Shown here: positions 26,462 to 39,752 of the stretch, one piece after another
Numbering within the stretch: position 1 is the first letter of the stretch
Layout: each line of letters starts with the position of its first letter
NCBI RefSeq assembly: GCF_017808105.1
Contig: NZ_JADBHF010000003.1
Location: forward strand, 186,001 to 250,000
Length of the DNA stretch: 64,000 bases
From: Brevibacterium renqingii
GTDB lineage: Bacteria > Actinomycetota > Actinomycetes > Actinomycetales > Brevibacteriaceae
Reading direction: 5' to 3'
Translations under genes and position numbers: made by a program
The notes under the pieces: generated by a model
What the model was told of the DNA's origin: nothing
Database searches by the model: none
The model's input: the letters and a program-made list of their open reading frames with translations, nothing else

Positions 26462-27131
26462 CCACCAGCTCGAAATCCGCATACTTCGAGGACGCCGCCC
26501 CTTCGCCGTGCTGTCCGCCCGAGGACCCGGCTGCGACGCGACTGCGCTTCGGACGCACGGCAGCGGGGATGCCGACGGCACTCGAATCAGGCGCGACATC
26601 CTTGACGACGACGGCATTGGCCCCGACCGCGGAGTTGTCGCCGACGGTCACGGGCCCGAGGATCTTCGCCCCTGCGCCGATGAGGACATGATCGCCGATC
26701 GTCGGGTGGCGCTTCGTCTGCTCCATCGACGTGCCGCCGAGTGTGACCTGGTGGTAGAGCATGACGTCGTCGCCGATCTCCGAAGTCTCGCCGATGACGA
26801 CCCCGTTGGCGTGGTCGATGAAGAAGCGACGGCCGATCCGTGCGCCGGGGTGGATCTCCACCCCGGTCAGGGTGCGCACGGCCTGGGACATCAGGCGGGC
26901 GGGCACCCTTCCGAGATCGTGCTGCCACAGCCGGTGCAGACCACGATGGGCCCAGATCGCGTGCATACCGGGGTAGGACACGAGGGAGACGAAGTCGTTC
27001 CGGGCTGCAGGATCGCGCCTGCGCACCGTCTCGAGGTCCTCACGCAGTGTCTTTCGCACTCCCGGGCGGCTGAGCCCGTATACCGCCGCGCCCGCGGCCG
27101 CAGCGGCCGCCGTCCACAGTGCCTTCATCAT
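26442..27131 (-). CDS. cysE: Serine O-acetyltransferase
   Basis: Acetyl-CoA-dependent acetylation of serine, first step of cysteine synthesis. The 229 residues contain the short helical N-terminal region of the EpsC-like form ([18 protein letters not shown] near 30) and a left-handed beta-helix of hexapeptide repeats ([25 protein letters not shown] and following). The catalytic His region is IDHANG and the acetyl-CoA loop is [22 protein letters not shown]. Unusually, the first 20 residues ([16 protein letters not shown]) are hydrophobic and could anchor it to the membrane or be a late start artefact. ATG at 27131 or 27128 has AAGGACGG. Downstream of cysK on the same strand. Confidence 0.92.
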   Translation of the reverse strand: MMKALWTAAAAAAGAAVYGLSRPGVRKTLREDLETVRRRDPAARNDFVSLVSYPGMHAIWAHRGLHRLWQHDLGRVPARLMSQAVRTLTGVEIHPGARIGRRFFIDHANGVVIGETSEIGDDVMLYHQVTLGGTSMEQTKRHPTIGDHVLIGAGAKILGPVTVGDNSAVGANAVVVKDVAPDSSAVGIPAAVRPKRSRVAAGSSGGQHGEGAASSKYADFELVDPALWI

Positions 27132-27229
27132 GTCCGTCCTTGCTCATCGTCGTCTTCCGCGTCCGCGCCCGTCCGAGACGCCCCGCCTGCCTGTCCCAAG
27201 CCCGTTCGAGTGTCGGAGATTCCGAGACA

Positions 27230-27263
27230 GCGAGGGCGCCAAACCGGAGTTTGACGCCCTCGC
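27230..27263 (-). terminator. Hairpin between cysK and cysE
   Basis: A 15-bp stem with one mismatch (GCGAGGGCGCCAAAC against GTTTGACGCCCTCGC) and a CGGA loop, 45 bases past the cysK stop. There is no U-run, so it may only partly reduce read-through into cysE. Confidence 0.6.
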
Positions 27264-27307
27264 GCTCGGCCGCTGGCTCACAGGAGCCCACGACCGATGC
27301 CGTCGGC

Positions 27308-28234
27308 TCAGTCGAGGTACTCGGAGAACAGCGGTGTCGACAGGTAGCGCTCACCGAAGTCGGGGAGGATGACGACCACGCGCTTGCCGGAGTTCTCCGG
27401 CCGTGAGGCGACCTCCTCGGCTGCGACGAGGGCGGCTCCCGAGGAGATCCCCACGAGCAGACCCTCCTCCTTGGCGACATCGCGGGCGCGATCGACGGCC
27501 GCATCGTTCTCGACGGCGACGACCTCGTCGTAGATCTCGGTGTCGAGGATGCCGGGCACGAAGTTCGCACCGAGGCCCTGGATCGCATGCGGTCCGGCGG
27601 TGCCTTCGGACAGCAGCGGGGAGGCGGCGGGCTCGACAGCGACGATGCGAACATCAGGGTTGGCCTCGCGCAGCGCCGCACCGGCACCGGAGATGGTTCC
27701 GCCCGTGCCGATTCCCGAGACGAAGACGTCGACCTGAGCATCGGTGTCGGCGAGGATCTCGGGACCGGTGGTGGAGCGGTGGATCGCGGTATTGGCCTCG
27801 TTCTCGAACTGACGCACGAGCACCGCACCGTCAGCGGCCAGCTCCTCGGCCTTCGCCACGGCTCCCTTCATGCCCTCGGACTTGTCGGTGAGGACGAGTT
27901 CGGCTCCGAAGGCGCGCAGAAGGGCGCGACGCTCCTTCGACATCGACTCCGGCATGGTCAGCTTGACCGTGTAGCCGCGCGAAGTGCCGATCATGGCCAG
28001 GGCGATGCCGGTGTTGCCCGAGGTGGCCTCGACGATCGTGCCGCCGGGCTTGAGCTCTCCGGACTTCTCGGCCGCGTCGATCATCGCCACGCCGATGCGG
28101 TCCTTGACCGAGTTCGCGGGGTTGTACGACTCGAGCTTGGCGACGATCTCGGCGCCGGAACGCTCGCTTGCCTTGTTGACGCGGATCAGCGGCGTCCGGC
28201 CGACCAGGTCGGAGACGTTGTCGAAGATAGTCAA
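27308..28234 (-). CDS. cysK: Cysteine synthase (O-acetylserine sulfhydrylase)
   Basis: PLP enzyme that makes cysteine from O-acetylserine and sulfide. The 308 residues show Lys44 in [13 protein letters not shown] (PLP Schiff base), [13 protein letters not shown] near 70 (substrate loop), [10 protein letters not shown] near 178 (phosphate loop) and GISSGAAL near 265. The start is TTG at 28234, giving [16 protein letters not shown] with AAAGGACT just upstream; the longer frame to 28273 adds no family residues. cysK precedes cysE in the same direction, so both cysteine enzymes are probably coordinated. Confidence 0.96.
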   Translation of the reverse strand: MTIFDNVSDLVGRTPLIRVNKASERSGAEIVAKLESYNPANSVKDRIGVAMIDAAEKSGELKPGGTIVEATSGNTGIALAMIGTSRGYTVKLTMPESMSKERRALLRAFGAELVLTDKSEGMKGAVAKAEELAADGAVLVRQFENEANTAIHRSTTGPEILADTDAQVDVFVSGIGTGGTISGAGAALREANPDVRIVAVEPAASPLLSEGTAGPHAIQGLGANFVPGILDTEIYDEVVAVENDAAVDRARDVAKEEGLLVGISSGAALVAAEEVASRPENSGKRVVVILPDFGERYLSTPLFSEYLD

Positions 28235-28280
28235 AGTGAGTCCTTTCAGGCTTCTGTGTGCACCTGCCGCCACAGGCCTC

Positions 28281-28328
28281 TCACCGATCGGCAGACCTGC
28301 GCCGGCAGGGGTGAGCGACGGCTTTCAT
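28281..28328 (-). CDS. Candidate cysteine-containing leader frame before cysK
   Basis: Fifteen codons, [15 protein letters not shown], start 26 bases after the cysK -10 candidate and end 47 bases before cysK. The sequence encoding PCRRR can also fold (CCTGC with GCAGG). A single Cys codon next to three Arg codons would suit translation-dependent control of cysK, but there is no clear ribosome-binding site and the frame may be fortuitous. Confidence 0.25.
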   Translation of the reverse strand: MKAVAHPCRRRSADR

Positions 28329-28591
28329 CTCGTGGTCCGAGACGGCTTGCTCTCATCATAACCACGCCGACCCCGAGCATGTTCCCAGATCTGTTGCTCA
28401 ACAATCTCTGTTCGCTGGCGGCGAAAATCTCCGACTTCCGGCGTCATACTCCCGGAATCAGTGCCTCCCTCCGCCCGAACTCGCGAGTCCCACCGGTTCG
28501 ACCGCTGAGCAATCAGGCTCGTCTGCACACGCCTGCGGCCGGTCGCAAGGACAGCGGCGTCGCGGGCGACGAAGGGCTGAGAGGACACCGA

Positions 28592-28597
28592 TACGAT
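28592..28597 (+). promoter_or_regulatory. -10 element of leaderless def transcript
   Basis: TACGAT, then seven bases (TGTCCTC), then the def ATG. No Shine-Dalgarno sequence fits between. Confidence 0.5.
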
Positions 28598-28604
28598 TGT
28601 CCTC

Positions 28605-29177
28605 ATGGCTATTCATCCCATCGTCGTCTACGGCGAGCCCGTTCTGCACCGACGCGCGGAGAAGATCACCGAGTTCGACGAGAAGCTCGCAGATCTCATC
28701 GCGGACATGCACGAGACTCTCGACGCCAGCAACGGCGTCGGCCTGGCCGCCCCGCAGATCGGCGTCGGCAAGGCCATCTTCGTCTTCAACGCCGATGACG
28801 ACTATGGTGTGCGCCGTCGCGGCACCTTCGTCAATCCCGTCCTCATCGCCTCGAAGGTCCCCGACACCCGGCCGGACCCGGACGAGGAGACCGAGGGCTG
28901 CCTCTCGGTGCCGAGCCTCGATTTCCCGCTCAAGCGCGCCGAGCGTGTCACCGTCAACGGCGTCGACGAGAAGGGCCGGCCCGTGACGCTGAGCACTCAG
29001 GGCTGGTTCGCCCGCATCATGCAGCACGAGTACGACCACCTGCAGGGGACCCTCTACGTCGACCGGCTCGACAGGCGCTGGTCGAAGAAGTGGAAGAGGG
29101 CGCAGGCCGCCCATGGCTATGACCAGCCGGGCCGATCATGGATGCCGGGGGTCGATCCCGACCCGTTCGGGCACTGA
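28605..29177 (+). CDS. def: Peptide deformylase
   Basis: Metal-dependent removal of the N-formyl group from nascent proteins. All three active-site motifs are present in the 190 residues: GVGLAAPQIG (44-53), EGCLSVP with metal ligand Cys99, and QHEYDHLQG with ligands His141 and His145 and catalytic Glu142. The C-terminal tail of about 35 basic residues is longer than in short type I enzymes and is seen in other actinobacteria. The ATG at 28605 is set by the -10 element seven bases upstream. Stands alone, divergent from cysK. Confidence 0.97.
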   Translation: MAIHPIVVYGEPVLHRRAEKITEFDEKLADLIADMHETLDASNGVGLAAPQIGVGKAIFVFNADDDYGVRRRGTFVNPVLIASKVPDTRPDPDEETEGCLSVPSLDFPLKRAERVTVNGVDEKGRPVTLSTQGWFARIMQHEYDHLQGTLYVDRLDRRWSKKWKRAQAAHGYDQPGRSWMPGVDPDPFGH

Positions 29178-29238
29178 GCCGCCGGCCCCTCGGCTGCCAC
29201 TCGGTGCGCGGAAGTCGACCCCTCGGCTGCCGTGCTCT

Positions 29239-30273
29239 CTAGTTCTCCAGTTCGTCCACGGATCTCTGCGCCGCCGCCAGGCGGGTGTCGAAATCGTCGA
29301 AGTCATCGGCCGTCTGTTCGAGTTCGGCGACGAGTCCGGTGATGATCGACGACTGCGATTCCGCGTCGATGCGCAGCTCCCGGAACTGCCAGTCGGCCGA
29401 ATCGTCGGCGGCGGTGCGGGAGAGCACGTCGAGCACCCGGTCGCCGAGTTCGCGTGAGCGTTCGGAGTTGTGCAGCAGCATGAGCTGCTGGTCGAGCTCG
29501 GTCAGCCGCTCGTAGTATTCGTGCATCGACTCGACCCGGCGGGCCATCGAGGAGAACGCGACGGCGAGTTTGGACAGATACGTTTCGACCGATTTCGCGG
29601 TGCCCGAGTCGCGGATGCCCTCGATCTCCTCCCGCAGTCCGACGAGCTCCTGCAGACGCACGCCGATGGAGGCGACGGCATGATCGAGATCGACACGGGA
29701 GACGTGGTCTCTGAGGATCGGGTGGGTCCATGCACGGGTGCGCACGATCTTGCGCGCGATCATCACCGCCAGGTGGAACAGGCGCTGCTCATCGGTGTCG
29801 CGTCCCTCTCCGCGGCCGGGAATGTATCCGAGGCCAGCCGGCGTGATCCAGCGGGCGCCGGAGACCTTGCGTCGGTTCCTCCGACTCAGTCGCTTCGGAT
29901 CACGCAGATATCTGGGACCGGTCACGGCGGCGAAGATCCCGGTGCCCAGGGCCGTGGCCGCGCCCATGCCGCCGAAGGTCAGCGCGGCGTCGCCGAATCC
30001 CGAGAGCAGCGCCAGCCCCCCGGGTGCGACGAAGCCGGCGGTCGCGGCAGTTCCCGCCGCGGTGCCGCCCTTGAACAGGACGCTCGAGCGGAAGAAGTTC
30101 CGACTCATCCCGCCAGTGAGCATGATCGCGCTCGGCGCTCCTGCCGTATAGCGGTATCCACGTGCGTTCCAAGCACGGATGACGTGCTCGTTGACGCTCT
30201 CGGGAACGAGGACTCGATAGATCGGGGCCGTCTTCCCGCACTCGCTTCTCCACAGAGACTTCCACTCAGACAC
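29239..30273 (-). CDS. Membrane/coiled-coil protein of unknown function
   Basis: 344 residues. An N-terminal cytosolic part (SEWKSLWRSECGKTAPIYRV) is followed near residues 60-115 by two Gly/Ala-rich hydrophobic segments that could form a membrane hairpin. A basic stretch (RDPKRLSRRNRRKVSG) comes next, then a long helical C-terminal half with heptad-like patterns near 180-344, ending in acidic DDFDDFDTRLAAAQRSVDELEN. I recognise no family. The GTG at 30273 is chosen for its GGAGGTGAAG site; the open frame continues to 30423 through the hairpin region. It follows gatB on the same strand but is separated by a strong structure. Confidence 0.7.
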   Translation of the reverse strand: MSEWKSLWRSECGKTAPIYRVLVPESVNEHVIRAWNARGYRYTAGAPSAIMLTGGMSRNFFRSSVLFKGGTAAGTAATAGFVAPGGLALLSGFGDAALTFGGMGAATALGTGIFAAVTGPRYLRDPKRLSRRNRRKVSGARWITPAGLGYIPGRGEGRDTDEQRLFHLAVMIARKIVRTRAWTHPILRDHVSRVDLDHAVASIGVRLQELVGLREEIEGIRDSGTAKSVETYLSKLAVAFSSMARRVESMHEYYERLTELDQQLMLLHNSERSRELGDRVLDVLSRTAADDSADWQFRELRIDAESQSSIITGLVAELEQTADDFDDFDTRLAAAQRSVDELEN

Positions 30274-30346
30274 CGCTTCACCTCCACGCGTGTGGCGCAC
30301 GCTCACGGTTCGGTCGCAGCCGACCGTGGTCGTCGGAGAATGCGAA

Positions 30347-30417
30347 CAGCCACACCCTCCGCTGTGCTCGGGAGCCGGGCGGCTCCCTTTGCTCGCACAG
30401 TCTAGAGGGTGTGGCTG
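30347..30417. terminator. Nested three-stem hairpin after gatCAB
   Basis: Collinear stems nest inside one another: CAGCCACACCCTC / GAGGGTGTGGCTG (30347-30359, 30405-30417), CTGTGC / GCACAG, and GGGAGCC / GGCTCCC at the tip. The 71-base structure starts about 50 bases past the gatB stop and is the likely terminator of gatCAB. Confidence 0.7.
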
Positions 30418-30465
30418 GATCAATCCTGAGTTGCGCTCAGCTGCGGATCAGGACCGAGTCGGTGC

Positions 30466-31947
30466 TCAGACTCCGATCTTGGCCAGGATGAGCTCCTTGG
30501 CCTTGCCGGCGTCGGCCTGGCCGCGGGTGGCCTTCATGATCGGCCCCATGAGCGCGCCGATGGCCTGCATCTTTCCGCCCTTGATCTTCTCGACCACGTC
30601 AGGGTTGGCCGCGATGGCCTCTTCGACGGCGGCCTCGAGCGCTCCGGTGTCCTCGACGATCTCGAGGCCGCGGGCGTCCATCACCTCGGCGGGCTCGCCC
30701 TCACCGGCCACGACCCCGGACAGGACCTCCTTGGCCAGTTTGTCGTTGAGCTTGCCCTGCCCGATGAGATCGACGAGCCCTGCGACCTGGGCAGGGGTGA
30801 CGATCTCAGTGGGATGCCTGTCCTCCTGGTTGGCCAGGCGGGCGACCTCACCGGTCCACCATTTCCGTGCCGCGGAGGGCTTCGCTCCGGCGGTGACGGT
30901 GTCCTCGATGGCCTCGAGGAGACCGGCGTTGACGATATCGCGCATCTCGAGGTCGGAGAACTTCCACTCCGCGAGCAGCCGCCTGCGTTTCTGCGCCGGC
31001 AGCTCGGGCAGAGTCTCCCGCAGCCGGTCCACCCATTCGCGGCTGGGCTGCAGCGGGACGAGGTCCGGTTCCGGGAAGTAGCGGTAGTCATCGGCATCGG
31101 ACTTAGGTCGTCCCGAGGAGGTCTCCCCCGACTCCTCATGGAAGTGCCGTGTCTCCTGCACGATCTTCTCCCCTGCCTCGAGGAGGGTCGCCTGGCGGGC
31201 GATCTCGAAACGCACGGCGCGTTCGATCGAGCGGAAGGAGTTGACGTTCTTCGTCTCCGTACGGGTTCCCAGAGGGGCGTCCGGGCTCTCGCGCAGAGAC
31301 ACATTGACGTCGGCGCGGACGTTGCCCTGCTCCATGCGCGCTTCGGATACGTCGAGGGCGCGGAAGATGTCGCGCAGCGTCCGGACGTATGCGGCGGCCA
31401 CCTCGGCGGCGCGTTCCCCGGTTCCGGTGATCGGGTGGGTGACGATCTCGACCAATGGCACACCCGCGCGGTTGTAGTCGACCAGGGAGTGGTCGGCGCC
31501 GTGGATACGTCCGGTCGCTCCGCCGACGTGGGTGTTCTTGCCGGCGTCCTCCTCCATGTGCGCCCGCTCGACGGGAACGGTGACGAGAGTGCCGTCGCTG
31601 AGTTCGACCTCGACCTGGCCCTCGGCCGCGATGGGCTCATCGGACTGGCTGGTCTGGAAGTCCTTGGGCACGTCCGGATAGAAGTAGTTCTTGCGGGCGA
31701 AGCGGCAGGTCTCGGCGATCTCACAGCCCAGTGCCAGGCCGATCTTGATCGCATACTCCACGCCCTTCTCGTTCACCACGGGCAGGGAGCCGGGCAGGCC
31801 GAGCGAGGTTGGGGTGATGTTCGTGTTCGGTCCCCCGCCGAAGGTGTTGGGGGCGGCATCGAACATCTTGGTCGCGGTGCCGAGCTCGACGTGGACCTCG
31901 ATGCCGATGACCGGATCGTACTTCTTGATCGCGTCTTCGTATTTCAC
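30466..31947 (-). CDS. gatB: Asp/Glu-tRNA amidotransferase subunit B
   Basis: Kinase and tRNA-binding subunit of GatCAB, which converts Glu-tRNA(Gln) (and Asp-tRNA(Asn)) to the amidated form. The 493 residues include [20 protein letters not shown] at the N-terminus, the cradle domain with [21 protein letters not shown] near 285, and a C-terminal helical and YqeY-like tail ([24 protein letters not shown]). The GTG start at 31947 overlaps the gatA stop (GTGA), so translation is coupled. The order gatC-gatA-gatB is the usual actinobacterial one. Confidence 0.96.
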   Translation of the reverse strand: MKYEDAIKKYDPVIGIEVHVELGTATKMFDAAPNTFGGGPNTNITPTSLGLPGSLPVVNEKGVEYAIKIGLALGCEIAETCRFARKNYFYPDVPKDFQTSQSDEPIAAEGQVEVELSDGTLVTVPVERAHMEEDAGKNTHVGGATGRIHGADHSLVDYNRAGVPLVEIVTHPITGTGERAAEVAAAYVRTLRDIFRALDVSEARMEQGNVRADVNVSLRESPDAPLGTRTETKNVNSFRSIERAVRFEIARQATLLEAGEKIVQETRHFHEESGETSSGRPKSDADDYRYFPEPDLVPLQPSREWVDRLRETLPELPAQKRRRLLAEWKFSDLEMRDIVNAGLLEAIEDTVTAGAKPSAARKWWTGEVARLANQEDRHPTEIVTPAQVAGLVDLIGQGKLNDKLAKEVLSGVVAGEGEPAEVMDARGLEIVEDTGALEAAVEEAIAANPDVVEKIKGGKMQAIGALMGPIMKATRGQADAGKAKELILAKIGV

Positions 31948-33446
31948 TTGGCTTCCAGTCCTTCCGCAAGGGTGTCGAGCACGCGGCCGCCGGCCGATTC
32001 CAGTGCGGCCTCGAGCGGTCCGGCCACCTCGTAGAGTCTGACGTCCTCGCGGGCCGGAGCGAGGATCTGGAATCCGACGGGCAGTCCCTCGGACAGTCCT
32101 GCCGGCAGCGACAGGCCGGGGATGCCAGCGAGGTTCGCCGGGATCGTGGCCACGTCGCCCAAGTAGAGCGCCATCGGATCGGCGGCCGCCTCGGCGCCGA
32201 ACTCCAATGCGGTCGTCGGCGCCGTCGGCGACACGAGGACGTCGCAGGAGGCGAAGGCCTCGGCGAAGTCGTTCTGGACGAGCGTGCGGATCTTCTGCGC
32301 CGAACCGTAATAGGCGTCGTAGTACCCGGCCGAGAGCGCATAGGTGCCGAGGATGATGCGGCGCTTGACCTCGTCGCCGAAACCGGCGGCACGCGTGGCC
32401 GACATGACCGTTTCGGCGGTGACGGGGCCGGTTTCGGGTTCGACGCGCAGCCCGTAGCGCATGCCGTCGTAGCGGGCCAGGTTCGAGGACACCTCGGAGG
32501 GCATGATGAGGTAGTAGGCGTCGAGAGCGTAGGAGATGGCGGGGCAGTCGACCTCGACGATCTCGGCGCCGGCGGCAGCGGCGACCTCGAGTGCGGCGGA
32601 GAACGCATCGCGGACCCCGTCCTGGTACCCCTCACCGCGCAGCTGCTTGATGACGCCGAGCTTCTTGCCCTTGAGTTCGCCGGTCCGGGCGGCGTCGAGG
32701 AATCCGGGCACCTCGTCGGGCAGCGAGGTCGAGTCGAGCGGATCGTGTCCGGCGAGCAGTTCGTGCAGGGCCGCCGCATCCGCGACGGAGCGGCCCATCG
32801 GACCGACCTGGTCGAGGCTGGAGGCCATGGCGATGATGCCGAAGCGCGAGATCGAACCGTAGGTGGGCTTGACGCCGACGGTGCCGGTGAACGCTGCGGG
32901 CTGGCGGACGGACCCGCCCGTGTCGGTGCCCACGGACAGCGGAGCCTGGAATCCGGCGAGCGCGGCGGCAGCGCCGCCGGAGGACCCGCCGGGGACGTGG
33001 TCGAGGTTCCACGGGTTGCGGGTGTTGCCGAAGGCCGAATGCTCGGTCGTCGATCCCATCGCGAACTCGTCGAGGTTGGTCTTGCCGAGCACCGGCAGGC
33101 CGGCGGCCCTGATCTTGCTGTGCACGGTCGATTCGTAGGGCGGGACCCAGTTCTCGAGCATCTTCGAGCCCGCGGTGGTGCGCACGCCCTCGGTGACGAC
33201 GAGGTCCTTGAGCGCCACCGGCACACCGGCGAGCGCATGGACGTCCTCACCGGCGCTGCGCTTGGCGTCGACGGCCTTCGCCGTGTCCAGGGCCAGCTCG
33301 TCGGTGACGGTGATGAAGGAGTTGAAGTCGTCCTCGGTGGCCGCGATGCGGTCGAGGTGGGCCTGTGTGACCTCGACCGAAGAGAACTCGCCGGAGGCCA
33401 GTCCTGCGGCGAGTTCGAGGGCACTGGAGTTCGTCAGTTCGGGCAT
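31944..33446 (-). CDS. gatA: Asp/Glu-tRNA amidotransferase subunit A
   Basis: Amidase-signature subunit that releases ammonia from glutamine for transamidation. The 500 residues contain the Ser-cisSer-Lys triad: Lys80 ([14 protein letters not shown]), Ser155 ([14 protein letters not shown]) and the nucleophile Ser179 ([14 protein letters not shown]). ATG at 33446 lies one base after the gatC stop; an in-frame extension to 33488 overlaps gatC and is rejected. Full length for the family. Confidence 0.96.
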   Translation of the reverse strand: MPELTNSSALELAAGLASGEFSSVEVTQAHLDRIAATEDDFNSFITVTDELALDTAKAVDAKRSAGEDVHALAGVPVALKDLVVTEGVRTTAGSKMLENWVPPYESTVHSKIRAAGLPVLGKTNLDEFAMGSTTEHSAFGNTRNPWNLDHVPGGSSGGAAAALAGFQAPLSVGTDTGGSVRQPAAFTGTVGVKPTYGSISRFGIIAMASSLDQVGPMGRSVADAAALHELLAGHDPLDSTSLPDEVPGFLDAARTGELKGKKLGVIKQLRGEGYQDGVRDAFSAALEVAAAAGAEIVEVDCPAISYALDAYYLIMPSEVSSNLARYDGMRYGLRVEPETGPVTAETVMSATRAAGFGDEVKRRIILGTYALSAGYYDAYYGSAQKIRTLVQNDFAEAFASCDVLVSPTAPTTALEFGAEAAADPMALYLGDVATIPANLAGIPGLSLPAGLSEGLPVGFQILAPAREDVRLYEVAGPLEAALESAGGRVLDTLAEGLEAK

Positions 33447-33447
33447 C

Positions 33448-33753
33448 TCATTCCTCCCCGAGGATCTGCGGGACGAGGAACTTGTCATCGGCGGCGGCCG
33501 GGGCCGCGGCCAGAGCCTGCTCGCTGCTCAGCGTCGGGCCCACGACATCGGGGCGCATGACGTTCGTCAAGGGGATGGGGTGGCTGGTTGCGGGCACATC
33601 GTCACCGGCCACTTCATTGACCCTGGCGACGTTTCCCAAAATTGTGGTCAGATCACCGGCGAGCGATTTCAGCTCGTCCTCGCTCATGGCGATCCGAGAC
33701 AGTGAAGCCAGATGCTCCACCTGTTCGGGGGTGATTGCGGAGGACTCCGTCAT
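33448..33753 (-). CDS. gatC: Asp/Glu-tRNA amidotransferase subunit C
   Basis: Small scaffold subunit that wraps around GatA and stabilises the GatCAB complex. The 101 residues show the family pattern [22 protein letters not shown] at the N-terminus and [20 protein letters not shown] followed by [10 protein letters not shown] at the end. First gene of gatCAB, with an AAAGGCAGGGA site and a promoter candidate 36 bases upstream. Confidence 0.95.
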   Translation of the reverse strand: MTESSAITPEQVEHLASLSRIAMSEDELKSLAGDLTTILGNVARVNEVAGDDVPATSHPIPLTNVMRPDVVGPTLSSEQALAAAPAAADDKFLVPQILGEE

Positions 33754-33788
33754 TCCCTGCCTTTCATCGACGTTAACACTGACACCCC

Positions 33789-33794
33789 AGTCTA
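33789..33794 (-). promoter_or_regulatory. gatCAB promoter -10
   Basis: TAGACT on the minus strand, giving a leader of about 30 bases that contains the gatC ribosome-binding site. This is a leadered promoter, unlike many others in the window. Confidence 0.45.
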
Positions 33795-33875
33795 ATCTCT
33801 TCGGCGGACCGCCCGAGGCGGGTGCGGTGTGAGCTTCGCCGAGGCAGGGCTCGGGAACGGATGGATCAGGGCACG

Positions 33876-34274
33876 TCAGGCGACCGAGCGCTCGGGCCAG
33901 GTGCGTTCGCCTCGGATGTAGCTCGAGATGTCGCTGAGGACGCGCTCGGCATCGGTCTGCGAGAACTCTCCCGCGTCGACGCCGACCTGCAGGTCTCGGG
34001 CGAGTGCGCTCACTCGTGTTTCGGCATCGGTGGCCGTCTCGGCCACGAGGGCCGCCGCCTCTTCGAGGCTCCCGCTCGCCTCGGCTGCGGCATCGGCGAG
34101 GACCCCGCCCGCGGCCATCGGCTGGCCGGTCGTCGTCTGGGACGAGACCCGCTTCGTCGGCTGCTGACCCGGATTGATCAGCTGGTCGGCGACGCCTGCG
34201 GTGACGGGAGCGGCGGCCAGGACGGCGGCGAGGACGACGGCAGTGCCGGCGATCAGCCGGGAGATCGATGTCAT
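33876..34274 (-). CDS. Small secreted protein of unknown function
   Basis: 132 residues with an N-terminal signal peptide (MTSISRLIAGTAVVLAAVLAAAPVTAG, cleavage expected after the Ala-rich stretch near residue 24). The mature part is Ala-rich and helical (ADAAAEASGSLEEAAALVAETATDAETRVSALARDL). No cysteine or known domain is seen. GTG at 34283 is an alternative start three codons earlier. It sits alone between ligA and gatC on the same strand. Function unknown. Confidence 0.6.
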   Translation of the reverse strand: MTSISRLIAGTAVVLAAVLAAAPVTAGVADQLINPGQQPTKRVSSQTTTGQPMAAGGVLADAAAEASGSLEEAAALVAETATDAETRVSALARDLQVGVDAGEFSQTDAERVLSDISSYIRGERTWPERSVA

Positions 34275-34401
34275 GTCCCCCACTTTCCCAGCCGAAGCTG
34301 TCCTTCCACTTGGCTCCGGCTGTGATCAGTCTCCACGTCCGACCACGAATCAGTGCGAGCAGCTCCGACCGGGATGCGGCTCGGGCGAGGGCTCGGGCGA
34401 C

Positions 34402-37683
<3,282 letters not shown>

Positions 37684-37691
<8 letters not shown>

Positions 37692-39708
37692 GGCGGCCGC
37701 CGCGCGGGATTCCGAAGACGTCGACATAGAATCCGAACTCGCTTTCCAGGGAATCAATGATGGTCTCGGCGCGGACGAACCCGTGGGATTCGCCCTTGTA
37801 CAGTCGGTAAATGTACTCCACTCCGGCCAGCTCCAGTGCATCGACGAATTCCTGGGCCTGTGAGGGCGGGACGATCGGGTCGCGGTCTCCCTGCATGACG
37901 GCGACGGGCACGCTGATCTCGCTGACTCTTCGCAGCGGCGACCTGCGAGTGTATTCGTCGAGGGCTTCGGGCAGCGGTCCGACGAGGCCGTCGATGTAGT
38001 GGGATTCGAAGTCGTGGGTGTCGACGACGAAACGCAGGAGGTCGGTGACGCCGAAGTACGAGGTGCCGCAGGCGAAGACGTCCGTCGAGGCCAGGGCCGA
38101 GAGCACAGTCCACCCGCCCGAGGAGGATCCGGAGATCGCGATGCGCTTCGGGTCGGCCAGCCCAGCGGCGATGAGCCCCTCGACGGCGGCCACGGTGTCC
38201 TCGACGTCGACGATTCCCCACTGCCCGCGCAGACGGTCGCGCCAGGCTCGGCCGAAGCCCGTCGAACCGCCGTAGTTGACTTCGAGGACGCCGATCCCCT
38301 GGGAGGTGAAGAAGCTCGTCCGCGCCGACATCTCCGGCGTCGCCTGTCCCGTGGGTCCGCCGTGGATCGAGACCACATAGGGCGGCAGTTCGCTCTCGAC
38401 AGGGGCGAAGCGGGGATTGTGCGGTGGGTGGATGACTACCGGGACTCCCCCAAGTTCGCCCACACGGGGACGGGAGTACCAGCCCTGATGGGTGTCGAGC
38501 CGCTCTCCGGCGATCTCGGTGAATTGCCCGGTGGCGCGGTCGACGGCATAGAGGATGCCGGTTCTCGTCGTCGATCTGGCCGTCATAAGCAGGTGGGCGC
38601 GGCCGAGGTCGAGGAGTTCGATCGTGCCGAACGTCTCCCCCGGCGGAGCGACCGTCGCCCAGGTGCCGTCAGTGAGCCGACAGCGCACCAGTGCGGCCGT
38701 CGCCGCCTGGGCGTGCGCCCAGACCTCGTCACCGTCGTGCAGGTGCCACTTGGCGCCGAGCTGCCACAGAGCAGCGCCGATCTCCATGCCGGTGTCGAGG
38801 ACGGGGCGCAGCTGTTCGATCCCCATCTCCGTGGTCGCCGGAGCATGGGAGGCGTCCGTGACGATGGGACTCGCGGCCACAGGAGCGAAGTCGAGGCTGT
38901 AGAGCGTCCAGTGTCCCCGGTGGTCGGAGATGAGGCGGAGCGAGGAATCCGAGGTGAATTCCGGCTGCAGGAGTGAGACTCCCCCGTCCGCCGGTGTCGG
39001 CAGGCTCGGCGGGGCGTGCAGAGGCCGTTCGACGGCGTCGCCGATGAGCACTGCTGCGGCGGGTGTGGCAGGCGTGCGCACATCGATCAGCCACAGGTTC
39101 GTGCCGTCCCAGGGCATGTTCGGGTGTTCCCAGCCGATGTACGCCAGGGTGCTGCCATCGGGTGAGAGTCGCGGCCAGGCCATGAAGTGAGAGTGCGTGG
39201 ACAGCACGTTCGTGGTTCCGTGCTTGGTCAGCAGGACGATGGCGCGTTCGCGCCGGGTGGACCGGCAGTCCTCACGCACGCAGAGCAGCCCCCAGGGGGT
39301 CATGTGCAGGTCCCCGTAGCGGATCCTCCCCGAGGTGTCCGGGGTCAGGGCGTGCGGCGCCCGGCCGGGAATGATCTGCCATACCCGCTGGTCGGCGGCG
39401 TTGACGAAGTAGATGACCTCGCTGCCGGGATCCAGCGCCCAAGCCGCTCCCCCGTATTCGTGGACGGCGGAGCGGATGTTGAAGCCGGCCGGCAGGATCT
39501 GCTCGCGGGCTCCGGGGCGCGACAGCGAGGTGCGGACGAGCCCGGTGCGGGCCTTCTCGGCGGGGATCTTCGTCGAGTAGAAGATCTCGTCCCCGCGGAA
39601 GGCCGCGTCGAAGATCGGCGTGGCACCGGCGGCCACCTCGACGGCGCTGAGAGGTGACGTCCAGGTTCCATAAGGTGCCGTGACGACATCTTGGGGAGAT
39701 TCCTTCAT
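37684..39708 (-). CDS. S9 (prolyl oligopeptidase family) serine peptidase
   Basis: 674 residues: an N-terminal beta-propeller of about 400 residues (motifs such as MAWPRLSPDGSTLAYIGWEHP) and a C-terminal alpha/beta hydrolase. The catalytic Ser is in ISGSSSGGW near 525, Asp in MQGDRDPIVPP near 612 and His in GESHGF near 647. The family includes dipeptidyl and acylaminoacyl peptidases; specificity cannot be set. No signal peptide, so probably cytosolic. ATG at 39708 has GAGGAC upstream, but TACGCT six bases further on may be a leaderless -10, so it could be transcribed both with and without mnmA. Confidence 0.88.
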
Positions 39709-39752
39709 GTCCTCAGCGTATCGTCATGCCCTGCCGCCCGGCCGGGGCCGGC

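Larger units (their letters stand above)
28235..28604. promoter_or_regulatory. Divergent regulatory spacer between cysK and def
   Basis: The 370 bases hold no ordinary gene. On the minus strand a TATGAT hexamer (28360 to 28355) is a likely cysK -10, giving a leader of about 110 bases with a small open frame (28281-28328). On the plus strand a TACGAT element (28592-28597) sits seven bases before the def ATG. Nothing else is recognised. Confidence 0.5.

Noticed and set aside
31721-33424. 567-codon minus-strand frame over gatA/gatB
   Set aside because: Out-of-frame reading of gatA with Arg/Ser/Pro-rich composition; gatA has an intact catalytic triad in the other frame.
37692-38378. N-terminal extension of the MetE-like gene
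   Set aside because: It would overlap most of the peptidase C-terminal domain and reads as Ser/Pro/Arg-rich shadow; the ATG at 37691 gives the known family start.
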